This document shows positions 1 to 6,992 of a stretch of DNA of 10,048 nt, piece by piece (within the stretch, counting starts at the first letter, position 1; every line of letters starts with the position of its first letter). A program made the translations under genes and the position numbers. This stretch comes from Pelotomaculum sp. UBA5255 (lineage in GTDB: Bacteria; Bacillota; Desulfotomaculia; Desulfotomaculales; Pelotomaculaceae), in the NCBI GenBank assembly GCA_002408725.1, contig DHTR01000047.1, positions 368-10,415 on the forward strand, in the 5' to 3' direction. Under the pieces are notes generated by a model. That model did not search any database and was not told where the DNA came from. It saw nothing but the letters and a program-made list of their open reading frames with translations.

Positions 1-516
1 GGCATCCCCCTACCCGGTATTGAGGTCAGAACTGTTGATGAAAAAGACCTGGACGTGCCTCCGGGAGAGGTGGGAGAACTGATTGTTAAGGGGCCCAATG
101 TTATGAAGGGTTATTTCAACAGAAAAGATGAAACCGAGGCCGCCTTAAAAGGCAACTGGCTGCACACCGGCGACTTGGCGCTCCGGGACCCGGAGAACTA
201 TATCTTTCTGGTGGGGCGTAAAAAAGAACTAATTATTACGGCAGGTTTGAATGTTTACCCCAGGGAAGTAGAAGAAGCGCTAGCGGAGCACCCGTCGGTG
301 GCAGAAGCGGCCGTAATTGGCGTTTCCCACCCCGTTAAGGGTGAGGTGATTAAAGCATACCTTCGCCCCGAGGAAGGGCAAACACTGGATAAGCAGGATC
401 TCCTGCGCTTTTTACGTAATCGCCTGGCAGGCTATAAGATTCCGGAGACCTTTGTGTTTACCGGCGACCTGCCGCGAGGCGCCAGCGGTAAGATTTTGAA
501 GCGCCTGCTGGAGTAG
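1..516 (+). CDS. AMP-forming acyl-CoA synthetase (fatty-acid CoA ligase type), C-terminal part
   Basis: This is the last 171 residues of an ANL-superfamily adenylating enzyme; the start and most of the large N-terminal domain lie left of the window, and the frame is open from base 1. Such enzymes activate a carboxylic acid with ATP to an acyl-AMP and then make the CoA thioester in the cytoplasm. Visible motifs in order are GELIVKGPNVMKGYF, WLHTGDLA (the Asp that binds the AMP ribose), GRKKELIITAGLNVYPREVE (hinge and A8 core) and, near the end, PRGASGKILKR, whose GK lysine is the catalytic lysine of adenylation. The length and motifs fit a medium/long-chain fatty-acid ligase, but the acyl specificity pocket is outside the window, so the substrate is open. 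It is the only plus-strand gene and converges on hydA, 71 bases away. Confidence 0.93.
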   Translation, partial: GIPLPGIEVRTVDEKDLDVPPGEVGELIVKGPNVMKGYFNRKDETEAALKGNWLHTGDLALRDPENYIFLVGRKKELIITAGLNVYPREVEEALAEHPSVAEAAVIGVSHPVKGEVIKAYLRPEEGQTLDKQDLLRFLRNRLAGYKIPETFVFTGDLPRGASGKILKRLLE

Positions 517-554
517 AAACAAACTTTTCTCCCCTTAATCAGCACCGGATTCAG

Positions 555-567
555 CCCCGGACCGGGG
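555..567. terminator. GC-rich hairpin between convergent genes
   Basis: The sequence CCCCGGACCGGGG is a short perfect inverted repeat in the 71-base gap between the convergent acyl-CoA ligase and hydA. It could end transcription from either side. However, neither strand has a U-tract right after the stem, so it does not meet the usual intrinsic-terminator pattern and the call is weak. Confidence 0.3.
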
Positions 568-587
568 GTCACGCGGCTTTCGGCTGT

Positions 588-2522
588 TTACACTTTTGGC
601 GCGATTTCTGGCCGGGGCATGCTCTGGTTGTCATGTGGGGGTATATTTTCCTCAACATGGCCTTCGTGGCTGCCCTTGATCCCGCCAAAATGAAAGCCGG
701 GAAGCTTGCCCCGGGGCGTATAATAGGTATGCAGAAGATTTCTGGACACTTCGCCAAGGGGGCTACCCAGGAATTCCTTATAAATTTTCTGAACATCCGG
801 GTTTTCATGGGATCTTCTCAATGCTTTAGACGCATCAATCCGGTCCAGGGCGTCGGCCCGGTTGTGCCGGTAATCAAGAGATATCTCCTTACGCCACCTG
901 CTTCCGTAAATGGGCTGTCCTCCTCCCCCCACACAGCCGCCGGGACAGGCCATAATCTCCACGAAATCAAAGGGTTCACCCGATCTGAGCCGATCCAGCA
1001 GCACCCTGGCATTGCCCGTGCCATGGGCAATGGCAACTTTTATAATGCGGTCTTTTAAATGAACATCCGCTTCCTTAAGCCCACTGAAGCCACGCAGCTC
1101 CTCGTAGTCCGGAAGGTCCACTTCCTGTCCGGAAACCAGGTAGTAGGCCGTCCTTACCGCTGCCTCAAGAACTCCCCCTGTAGAGCCGAAGAGAACCCCC
1201 GCGCCGCTGGCAGTTCCCATTGGGGTGTTGTATTCTTCTTCCGGCAGGTCATGAAAAGGAATGTCTGCCTGCCTGAGCATCCGGGCAAGCTCACGGGTTG
1301 TCAGAACCCAGTCCACATCCTTAAAGTCCCCGGTACCCATCTCCGGGCGCGCGGCCTCAAATTTCTTTGCCGTACAGGGCATGATTGCCACTACCACAAT
1401 CTTTTCCGGATCTATTCCCTCTTTACCAGCGAAGTACGTTTTGGTCAGGGCTCCGAACATCTCGTGAGGAGACTTGCAAGTGGATAGATTTTCCAGGCAA
1501 TCCGGGTAAAAGTGCTCTGCAAACTTGACCCAGCCCGGGCAGCAGGAGGTCAGAAGAGGAAGCTTTCCCCTCCCTCCCAGCCGTTCCAGCAGCTCATGCG
1601 CCTCCTCCAAAACAGCCAGGTCTGCCGTGAAATCCGTTGCAAAAACCTTGTCAAACCCCAGTCGCCGCAAGGCAGCCGCTAGTTTCCCCGTAACCGCAGT
1701 GCCGGCTGGGAAACCGAATTCCTCGCCTAAAGTAACCTGGATGGAGGGCGCGGTCTGCACCACCACGTATTTATCCGGGTCCTCTAGGGCTTCCCAGACA
1801 GAGTCAATACATTCCTTCTCTGTGAGAGAGGCAGTTGGACAAGCTATCACGCATTGCCCACAAGCAATGCAGGCCACCTGGGAGAGATCCTGCATGAAAG
1901 CGGGAGCGATGACGGTGTCATAATTCCGGTTAATGGCGGAATACACGTTGATTTCCTGCACCTTGCTGCAGATCGCCTCGCAGCGCCTGCACTTGATGCA
2001 CTTATTGTAGTCCCGGACGATGTAAGGGTTTTCATTTTGTACTTGCAGGGCTTTCATTTCGCCCGTCCATTTTATATTCCGGATCCCCAGGCTATCCGCT
2101 GTATTCTGCAGCTCACAGTTCAGGTTCCGGATGCAGGTGGTACACTCGCGGTGGTGGTCGGAAAGCAGCAACTCCACCATCGTCTTTCGGACCCGCCGTA
2201 CCCGGGGTGAGGAGGTATGAACAACCAGTCCCGCCGTAGCAGGATAAACGCAGGAGGCCTGCAGTGTCCTTGCTCCCTTTACTTCCACCTCAACCAGGCA
2301 AACCCGGCAGGAGCCGGTCTCGTTAATGTGCCGGAGATAACACAGGCTGGGAATCTCAATCCCCACCCCTCGCGCCGCTTCCAGCACACTCATCCCTTTG
2401 TCCGCCTCTACCTCTCGGCCATCAATGGTGAGCCTGATTTTTTCAACATCTTTTTTGGGATTATCATAGAGTTGCCCTGTCTTCCGTACCACCGGGCCCG
2501 GCATATATTCCCGTTTTCCCAT
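588..2522 (-). CDS. hydA: [FeFe]-hydrogenase catalytic subunit HydA, group A3 trimeric type
   Basis: This 644-residue protein reduces protons to H2 or oxidises H2 at the H-cluster. The N-terminal ferredoxin-like domain has [2Fe-2S] cysteines at about 61, 72, 75 and 91. Next comes the His-Cys [4Fe-4S] site (H123, C127, C130, C136), then two [4Fe-4S] motifs, CIKCRRCEAIC (175-185) and CIACGQCVIAC (218-228). All three H-cluster signatures are intact: L1 TSCCPGW (325-331), L2 MPCTAKKFE (382-390) and L3 EIMACPGGC with GGGQP following (522-536). A small-subunit-like region follows. The chosen ATG is the second of two close ATGs and has AAAGGA about 11 bases upstream; a longer open frame upstream runs inside hydB and is not family-like. 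The gene overlaps the hydB end by 59 bases, suggesting translational coupling. The last 37 or so residues form an unusual Cys-free tail. Confidence 0.96.
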   Translation of the reverse strand: MGKREYMPGPVVRKTGQLYDNPKKDVEKIRLTIDGREVEADKGMSVLEAARGVGIEIPSLCYLRHINETGSCRVCLVEVEVKGARTLQASCVYPATAGLVVHTSSPRVRRVRKTMVELLLSDHHRECTTCIRNLNCELQNTADSLGIRNIKWTGEMKALQVQNENPYIVRDYNKCIKCRRCEAICSKVQEINVYSAINRNYDTVIAPAFMQDLSQVACIACGQCVIACPTASLTEKECIDSVWEALEDPDKYVVVQTAPSIQVTLGEEFGFPAGTAVTGKLAAALRRLGFDKVFATDFTADLAVLEEAHELLERLGGRGKLPLLTSCCPGWVKFAEHFYPDCLENLSTCKSPHEMFGALTKTYFAGKEGIDPEKIVVVAIMPCTAKKFEAARPEMGTGDFKDVDWVLTTRELARMLRQADIPFHDLPEEEYNTPMGTASGAGVLFGSTGGVLEAAVRTAYYLVSGQEVDLPDYEELRGFSGLKEADVHLKDRIIKVAIAHGTGNARVLLDRLRSGEPFDFVEIMACPGGCVGGGGQPIYGSRWRKEISLDYRHNRADALDRIDASKALRRSHENPDVQKIYKEFLGSPLGEVSRNLLHTYYTPRGKLPGFHFGGIKGSHEGHVEENIPPHDNQSMPRPEIAPKV

Positions 2523-4419
2523 AATTACCCACATCCTTTTTGATGCCTTTTTGGATTGCTTTCTTCGGACACTTGGCCACACAGGCCGCACACCGGGTGC
2601 ATTTTTCCGGGTCAATCCGGTATGGCTGTTTAGGCGCGCCGGTGATGGCCTGAGCTGCGCAAGTCCTGGCGCAAAGCCCACAAGCAATGCATTTTTCCTC
2701 ATCCACAGTATACTCCAGGAGCGCCTTACACACTCCTGCCGGGCAGTGTTTATCCCGCACATGGGCGATATACTCGTCTTTGAAATAGCGCAGGGTCGAC
2801 AGCACCGGGTTGGGCGCGCTCTGGCCCAGGCCGCACAGGGAAGCGTCGCGAATGTCGTAGGACAGTTCCTCCAACATCTCCAGATCCTCCATCTCTCCAT
2901 GTCCCTCTGTAATCCGGATCAGGATTTCGAGGAGTCGCTTGGTGCCGACGCGACAGGGAGTACACCGCCCGCAGGACTCGTCCTGACTGAACTCCAGGTA
3001 AAAGCGCGCTATGTCAACCATGCAGTCTTCCTCGTCCATGACAATCATCCCGCCGGAACCCATCATGGAGCCAATTTCCTTCAGGGATTCGTAGTCAATC
3101 GGCAGGTCCAGGTATTTAGATGGGATGCAGCCGCCCGACGGTCCGCCTGTCTGCACCGCCTTGAACCGTTTGCCGCCTGGAATGCCCCCCCCGATATCAA
3201 ATATGATCGTGCGCAGGGAAGTGCCCATGGGTACCTCGATCAGGCCGGTATTATGAATTTTTCCGGCCAGGGAAAACACCTTGCTTCCCTTGCTGGTGGC
3301 AGTCCCTTGACCCTCGTACCACTCCCATCCGTCTCTCAAAATAACCGTTATATTGGCATAGGTTTCTACGTTATTAATCAAGGTCGGCTTCCCCCAAAGG
3401 CCTTCCTGAGCAGGATAAGGGGGTCTCGGGCGAGGTTCACCCCGCTGTCCTATGATCGAGTGCAGGAGTGCGGTTTCCTCTCCGCAGACAAAGGCTCCGG
3501 CACCGAAGCGAAAACCTATGTCGAAGTCAAAAGCCGTACCGAAGAGTCCCTTTCCCAGCAGGCCCGCTTCCCTGGCCTGCCCAATGGCAAGCTCCAGCCT
3601 CTCCACGGCAATGGGATATTCAGCCCGAACGTAGATGTAGCCCTGATTTGCACCGATACAGTACCCGGCTATGGTCATGGCTTCCAAGATACTGTGGGGA
3701 TCCCCTTCCAGGATGCTGCGGTCCATGAAAGCGCCGGGGTCGCCCTCATCCGCGTTGCAGACCACATATTTGGGGCGAAGATCCTGCGCAGCTGCGAGTT
3801 CCCATTTCTTACCGGTGGGGAAACCGGCACCACCCCTGCCCCGGAGGCCGGATTTTTTGATTATCTCAATGATTTCGTCTCTATTTTTATGAAGAAGCAC
3901 ATCTGCCAGCGCAAAATAACCGTCCCGGGCGATATACTCTCCAATCTTCTCCGGATTGATCACACCGCAGTTTCGCAGAACAATTCTCCTCTGGGCCTTG
4001 AAAAAGTGGATATCCTCTATACTCGGCGTTCTTTCTTTGGTGCTGTCGTTCTGATATAACAGCCTCTCTAAAACCTGTCCGCCGACCAGGTGCTTTTCGA
4101 CCAGTTCCTGAACATCCTCCGGCCGGACCTGGCAGTAAAATATTTCACCCGGGTGGATCATGACAATCGGACCGTATTGGCAGAAGCCGAAGCAGCCGGT
4201 CTTAAACACCCTGGCACGATCCTGCAAACCTTTCCTTTCCAGTTCCTGCTCCAGTTCAAGCCGGACTTCCCTGCTTTCTGAAGAACTACAAGCCGTTCCG
4301 GAGCAGACCATGATCTGGGTCAGACCCAAGCCATTGCGATAACCTAGTCTCTGCTTGATCAGCGGTAAATGTCTTTCCTTAATCTTTTCGATGTCTTCAA
4401 TGCTTTTGATTTTCAACAC
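2464..4419 (-). CDS. hydB: HydB, NuoF-like FMN/NAD(P)H-binding subunit of trimeric [FeFe]-hydrogenase
   Basis: This is the 651-residue diaphorase subunit that exchanges electrons between NAD(P)H and the FeS chain leading to HydA. Order of domains: a thioredoxin-like [2Fe-2S] domain (Cys at about 39, 44, 76, 80); the NuoF core with GLRGRGGAGFPTG (191-203) and NADEGDPGAF (222-231) for FMN and NADH; an SLBB-like part; the SCGRCTPC cluster site (483, 486, 489) with a distal Cys at 529; and a C-terminal double [4Fe-4S] ferredoxin, CIACGLCARTC (577-587) and CTRCAACVAKC (607-617). This arrangement is typical of HydABC and NAD-dependent formate dehydrogenases rather than of complex I. The start is a GTG with GAAAGGTG just upstream; a second GTG two codons earlier and a TTG one codon later are possible. 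It overlaps hydC by 23 bases and hydA by 59. No domain explains the last 25 residues. Confidence 0.95.
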   Translation of the reverse strand: MLKIKSIEDIEKIKERHLPLIKQRLGYRNGLGLTQIMVCSGTACSSSESREVRLELEQELERKGLQDRARVFKTGCFGFCQYGPIVMIHPGEIFYCQVRPEDVQELVEKHLVGGQVLERLLYQNDSTKERTPSIEDIHFFKAQRRIVLRNCGVINPEKIGEYIARDGYFALADVLLHKNRDEIIEIIKKSGLRGRGGAGFPTGKKWELAAAQDLRPKYVVCNADEGDPGAFMDRSILEGDPHSILEAMTIAGYCIGANQGYIYVRAEYPIAVERLELAIGQAREAGLLGKGLFGTAFDFDIGFRFGAGAFVCGEETALLHSIIGQRGEPRPRPPYPAQEGLWGKPTLINNVETYANITVILRDGWEWYEGQGTATSKGSKVFSLAGKIHNTGLIEVPMGTSLRTIIFDIGGGIPGGKRFKAVQTGGPSGGCIPSKYLDLPIDYESLKEIGSMMGSGGMIVMDEEDCMVDIARFYLEFSQDESCGRCTPCRVGTKRLLEILIRITEGHGEMEDLEMLEELSYDIRDASLCGLGQSAPNPVLSTLRYFKDEYIAHVRDKHCPAGVCKALLEYTVDEEKCIACGLCARTCAAQAITGAPKQPYRIDPEKCTRCAACVAKCPKKAIQKGIKKDVGNYGKTGIYAGPGGTEDRATL

Positions 4420-4981
4420 TTTCACCTTTCCGGAAGGTCTGGATAATTTTCTTGATCTCCCCAGAGCTGATTTTTCCGTGAACATTTTCATTGGCCACCA
4501 GGATCGGGGCAAGCCCGCAGGCGCCGACACAGCGTGTGCTTTTAATAGTAAAAAGTCCGTCCGGCGTGGTCTCTCCTTCGTCAATTTTAAGCTGCTCCTT
4601 TAGCGTATCCATCAGAACCTGGGCTCCTTTAACATAGCAGGCGGTACCCATGCAAATATTTAACATGTTTTTGCCTTTGGGCTCCGTTATGAAAAGGGAA
4701 TAAAAAGTGACGACGCCGTTAACCTCACTGACGGGTATTTCAAGTTTTTCAGCAATATACGCCTGTACATCTTCCGGCAGGTAACCGAAGATATCCTGGG
4801 CTTTTTGCAGAATGCGAATCAACTGCCCCGCTTCCGTTGAGTAGCGCCTGATTACCCGCTCCAAATCATTAAACTTTTTTGCCCTTTCATCTTCTTGCGT
4901 TGGTTTTTTTCCCTCTTGATAATCTCTTACCGGTGCTTCCTGCTCCCTGAATGATTCTCCTGTTTCGGTATGATGAGCCAC
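4397..4981 (-). CDS. hydC: HydC, NuoE-like [2Fe-2S] subunit of trimeric [FeFe]-hydrogenase
   Basis: This 194-residue protein carries the thioredoxin-fold NuoE domain. Its [2Fe-2S] ligands are visible as CMGTAC (C110, C115) and CVGAC (C151, C155), and FGYLP and NGVVTFYSLF are family-typical. It would sit beside HydB and take part in electron transfer at the FMN site. The first 35 or so residues are a charged, low-complexity extension beyond the usual NuoE-like start near DLERVIRRY. The start is a GTG, supported by a strong GGGAGGTG ribosome binding site five bases upstream. It is the first gene of the hydC-hydB-hydA operon, with a candidate promoter directly upstream and the glycosyltransferase terminator just beyond that. 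The order C-B-A and the overlapping ends support one transcript and one enzyme complex. Confidence 0.94.
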   Translation of the reverse strand: MAHHTETGESFREQEAPVRDYQEGKKPTQEDERAKKFNDLERVIRRYSTEAGQLIRILQKAQDIFGYLPEDVQAYIAEKLEIPVSEVNGVVTFYSLFITEPKGKNMLNICMGTACYVKGAQVLMDTLKEQLKIDEGETTPDGLFTIKSTRCVGACGLAPILVANENVHGKISSGEIKKIIQTFRKGESVENQKH

Positions 4982-4986
4982 CCTAA

Positions 4987-4994
4987 CACCTCCC
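4987..4994 (-). promoter_or_regulatory. Ribosome binding site of hydC
   Basis: GGGAGGTG on the minus strand lies five bases before the GTG codon at 4979-4981. It decides the GTG start, since no ATG is available in frame nearby. Confidence 0.8.
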
Positions 4995-5012
4995 GCCTCT
5001 TAATTACTATTG

Positions 5013-5040
5013 TTTATCTTTCTGCGTATTTTAATGCCAA
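5013..5040 (-). promoter_or_regulatory. Candidate sigma-A promoter of hydCBA
   Basis: On the minus strand, TTGGCA (-35, five of six consensus bases, 5035-5040) and GATAAA (-10, four of six, 5013-5018) are separated by 16 bases. They lie about 30 bases upstream of the hydC GTG, giving a short leader. The -35 begins inside the T-run that ends the preceding terminator, so termination and re-initiation signals abut. I saw no clear operator dyad overlapping it. Confidence 0.45.
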
Positions 5041-5065
5041 AAAAAAAACGCCCCTTTAAGGGGTG
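5039..5065 (-). terminator. Intrinsic terminator downstream of the glycosyltransferase gene
   Basis: Read on the minus strand, CACCCCTT and AAGGGGCG pair (one G-T wobble) around a one- to five-base loop, and the stem is followed by about ten T residues. This is a classical rho-independent terminator. It lies about 90 bases after the glycosyltransferase stop and separates that gene from the hyd operon. Confidence 0.85.
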
Positions 5066-5082
5066 TGTTTGTTACCAACCAA

Positions 5083-5127
5083 ACCGTTCTGGATAACGGT
5101 GAGCATATAAAAACTTATTTAAATAAG
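5083..5127 (-). repeat. Two inverted repeats between glycosyltransferase and hyd terminator
   Basis: A perfect 14-base palindrome CTTATTTAAATAAG (5114-5127), followed on the minus strand by TTTTTATAT, is succeeded by a six-base inverted repeat ACCGTT/AACGGT with a six-base spacer (5083-5100). Both precede the strong terminator in the direction of transcription. They may be accessory terminator or RNA-stability hairpins of the glycosyltransferase mRNA, or protein-binding dyads. The first is AT-rich and would be a weak hairpin. Confidence 0.5.
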
Positions 5128-5154
5128 GTATTGTTTAAGTAAAGACCTAGATTA

Positions 5155-6315
5155 TTATTGACTACTTACAACCCCGTCTTTTCCTTCAAGCAGCGCCGAG
5201 TAGCAGCAAAGCAGCCGGTTCGTACAGTTGGTAGAAGAAAGCTCTTCCGCACTCAGCCTGGCCTTGCGGCCCAGATCCTCCCGAAGGTTGTCATTTTTCA
5301 GGACAAGGCATATTCTATCAGCAAACTGAACGGGCTCCGGCTCGGTCAGGTACCCATCTAGTCCGTTTTCTACCATCTCCGATACACCGTTGGCGCCGAC
5401 AGCTACCACCGGGAGCCCCGCAGCCTTGGCCTCTGCAATTACAATGCCCTGGGTTTCGGTAACAGACGTGAACACAAATAAATCAGACCCCGCGTAGCAG
5501 TTAATAACTTCCGGAGGGGACAGTGTTCCGGTAAAAATGACCTTTCCGGCAAGGCCCAGCTTATTAGCCTTCGTGCGCAGTTCCTCGGCCTCCGGCCCGC
5601 CTCCGACAAGAACCAGAGTGGTATTGTTAATCTCATTGTTGACGAGCAAAAAGCTTTCAAGAAGCAGGCCGATGTTTTTCTCCTGACCTAATCGGCCCAC
5701 AAAAAGGAGGATTTTGTCCCCGGGCGCGATTTGATACCGCTGCCGAAGCCAGGCCGGATCCCCGTTTTTGAAATCAGCTATCTTAATCCCGGTAGGGACC
5801 TTTTTTATCTGAGTTTGAACGCCGATCCTGCGCAGGTATTCCCCAATAATTCCGGTGGGTACAATAACCATGTCGCACTGGTTGCAAAAATCCCGACTGA
5901 CCTTTTGAGCAAGCTCCCTGGTGAAGGACTGGGCAAAGGGCACGTAGTGCACATACTGGTCGTATAGTGTATGGTATGTAAAAACAAGCGGGATATCTAC
6001 CCTCCGGGCGTACCTGGCGCCTAAGCGCCCCAGTAAAAAGGGTGAGTGCACATGGATCAAGTCGAGGTGAAGGCCCTTAATAACCGGTTTTAAGCGAAGC
6101 GAAAAAGGCACTGCGAGGCTAAAATCGCGGTTTGTAAAAGACGGTATGGAAGCAAATCGGAAGACACGGGATTCCTCATCGCAGTTTCTGTAACTTGGGG
6201 CAAAGATGTATACATCGTGCCCTTGATTTGTGAACTCTTCCTTAAAGGTTTGAATGGAGCGAACTACCCCGCTGGTATAGGGTTGATAGCTGTCAGTGAA
6301 GATGCCGATTTTCAA
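5155..6315 (-). CDS. GT4-family glycosyltransferase, diacylglycerol glucosyltransferase-like
   Basis: This 386-residue GT-B fold enzyme transfers a sugar from a nucleotide-sugar donor and is probably cytoplasmic, bound to the inner face of the membrane. The N-terminal acceptor domain starts with KIGIFTDSYQPYTSGVVRS and contains HVHSPFLLGRLG (88-99) and TYHTLYDQYVHYVP (113-126); this HT-Y-Y-HY pattern is common in GT4 enzymes that glucosylate diacylglycerol. The C-terminal donor domain has LLFVGRLGQEKN (203-214), LVGGGPE (236-242) and the retaining-enzyme EX7E motif, E287 to E295. The start is a TTG with AGGAGGGG six bases upstream, and no better in-frame start exists. A promoter-like TTGTAC/TAAAAT pair lies upstream and a strong terminator downstream, so it may be transcribed alone. 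A mannosyltransferase or another lipid or polysaccharide acceptor remains possible. Confidence 0.88.
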   Translation of the reverse strand: MKIGIFTDSYQPYTSGVVRSIQTFKEEFTNQGHDVYIFAPSYRNCDEESRVFRFASIPSFTNRDFSLAVPFSLRLKPVIKGLHLDLIHVHSPFLLGRLGARYARRVDIPLVFTYHTLYDQYVHYVPFAQSFTRELAQKVSRDFCNQCDMVIVPTGIIGEYLRRIGVQTQIKKVPTGIKIADFKNGDPAWLRQRYQIAPGDKILLFVGRLGQEKNIGLLLESFLLVNNEINNTTLVLVGGGPEAEELRTKANKLGLAGKVIFTGTLSPPEVINCYAGSDLFVFTSVTETQGIVIAEAKAAGLPVVAVGANGVSEMVENGLDGYLTEPEPVQFADRICLVLKNDNLREDLGRKARLSAEELSSTNCTNRLLCCYSALLEGKDGVVSSQ

Positions 6316-6321
6316 AAGATG

Positions 6322-6329
6322 CCCCTCCT
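6322..6329 (-). promoter_or_regulatory. Ribosome binding site of the glycosyltransferase
   Basis: AGGAGGGG on the minus strand sits six bases before the TTG at 6313-6315. It is the main support for the TTG start. Confidence 0.75.
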
Positions 6330-6347
6330 GAAATTAACTTCTGGCCC

Positions 6348-6377
6348 ATTTTAACACAATCAGGTAGATAAGTACAA
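6348..6377 (-). promoter_or_regulatory. Possible promoter of the glycosyltransferase gene
   Basis: On the minus strand, TAAAAT (-10, five of six bases, 6348-6353) is preceded at 18 bases by TTGTAC (-35, three of six, 6372-6377). The expected leader is about 25 bases and contains the ribosome binding site. The -35 match is weak, so this is tentative. Confidence 0.35.
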
Positions 6378-6457
6378 GTTTGCCTCAATGTTAGGCGTTA
6401 ACCAACCTCAGAGTAAGCGTTTTGAGGGGAAAGAATAATTTTTTAGTAACACTGTCT

Positions 6458-6919
6458 TTATGGGGCGCAGTTGACAGCTATAATCTTCCAGGCGCCGTTT
6501 TCTTTAATCAGGCGGTATTCCGCCCAGTGAACGTAGACAACACCGCTTAACACATTGGTTTCAAGGATCTCCACCTGGATGCTGGCCTGGTCTTCCGATT
6601 GGCTTAGTACGGTACATTGACCCGCTTGAGTTTCATAGTCCCAGTCCGTAGGCACGCTAATAAAGTTCCAGGCCGAATCGCTAAGATCCGAAAGGAACTG
6701 GCCGCTATAATAGGTGCTTAACAATTGCTGCACTTCCTGGCGGGAGGCTGCCTCCAGCCACCTTGTATCCTTAACCGCCCCTCTGACAACGCCTGTTATT
6801 TCCGCCTCGCCTTCCTGAGGTGAATGGTCAATAATAAAGGTTGTGGAGCCAGACATTTCATTAAAAAAACAGGATAAAAAGATAAGCATTAGCAAAACGT
6901 TTTTAAACAACGACGGCAC
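6458..6919 (-). CDS. Small exported protein of unknown function, possible NTF2-like fold
   Basis: I do not recognise the family. The 153-residue protein starts with a short charged end and a hydrophobic stretch (about residues 5-20, NVLLMLIFLSCFF), so it is probably exported. The Cys at about 17 follows F-L-S, a poor lipobox, so a lipoprotein is possible but not firm. The mature part alternates predicted helix and strand and ends with YRLIKENGAWKIIAVNC. That pattern, a Trp-containing strand near the C-terminus, is common in NTF2-like/SnoaL-type domains, and I infer no activity from it. The GTG start is uncertain: a TTG at 6908-6910 has GGGGTG six bases upstream and may be the true start, removing three residues. 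It lies 73 bases after pfk and 142 before the glycosyltransferase and could share the pfk transcript. Confidence 0.72.
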   Translation of the reverse strand: MPSLFKNVLLMLIFLSCFFNEMSGSTTFIIDHSPQEGEAEITGVVRGAVKDTRWLEAASRQEVQQLLSTYYSGQFLSDLSDSAWNFISVPTDWDYETQAGQCTVLSQSEDQASIQVEILETNVLSGVVYVHWAEYRLIKENGAWKIIAVNCAP

Positions 6920-6992
6920 CCCGCTTTCATCCTATAAATACGGTGCGCCGCCAGGTAAATCCTTCCTTATAATGGAAAAACTGTATCTTGTT

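Noticed and set aside
1059..1487. 142-codon plus-strand frame opposite hydA
   Set aside because: It is antisense to the H-cluster domain with no domain signature of its own, and is a shadow of hydA.
2523..2900. Upstream extension of the hydA frame by 126 codons
   Set aside because: The extra region reads through hydB in another frame, is Arg/Trp/Cys-rich and unlike any hydrogenase N-terminus. The ferredoxin domain starts soon after the ATG at 2520-2522.
2551..4059. 502-codon open frame on the plus strand opposite hydB
   Set aside because: It lies wholly antisense to a gene with complete, well-spaced cofactor motifs. Its translation has no recognisable domain and it has no convincing ribosome binding site, so it is a shadow frame.
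4420..4584. Upstream extension of the hydB frame to an ATG at 4584
   Set aside because: This part overlaps the coding end of hydC, including its second cysteine pair, and is not family-like. A GTG with a suitable ribosome binding site lies at 4417-4419.
5131..5138. TTGTTTAA, reminiscent of half of a Rex (NADH-sensing) operator near hydC
   Set aside because: No matching second half-site at the required spacing is present and it is not at the candidate promoter, so redox control by Rex is not supported by the sequence.
6397..6407. GTTAACCAACC resembling GTTACCAACC at 5071-5080 in another gap
   Set aside because: The match is about ten bases with a one-base difference in length and only two copies, so chance is the simplest explanation.
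6376..6425. Short inverted repeats (GCCT/AGGC and CCTCA/TGAGG) downstream of the small exported protein gene
   Set aside because: The stems are four to five base pairs with long loops and no following U-tract, so they do not support a terminator call.
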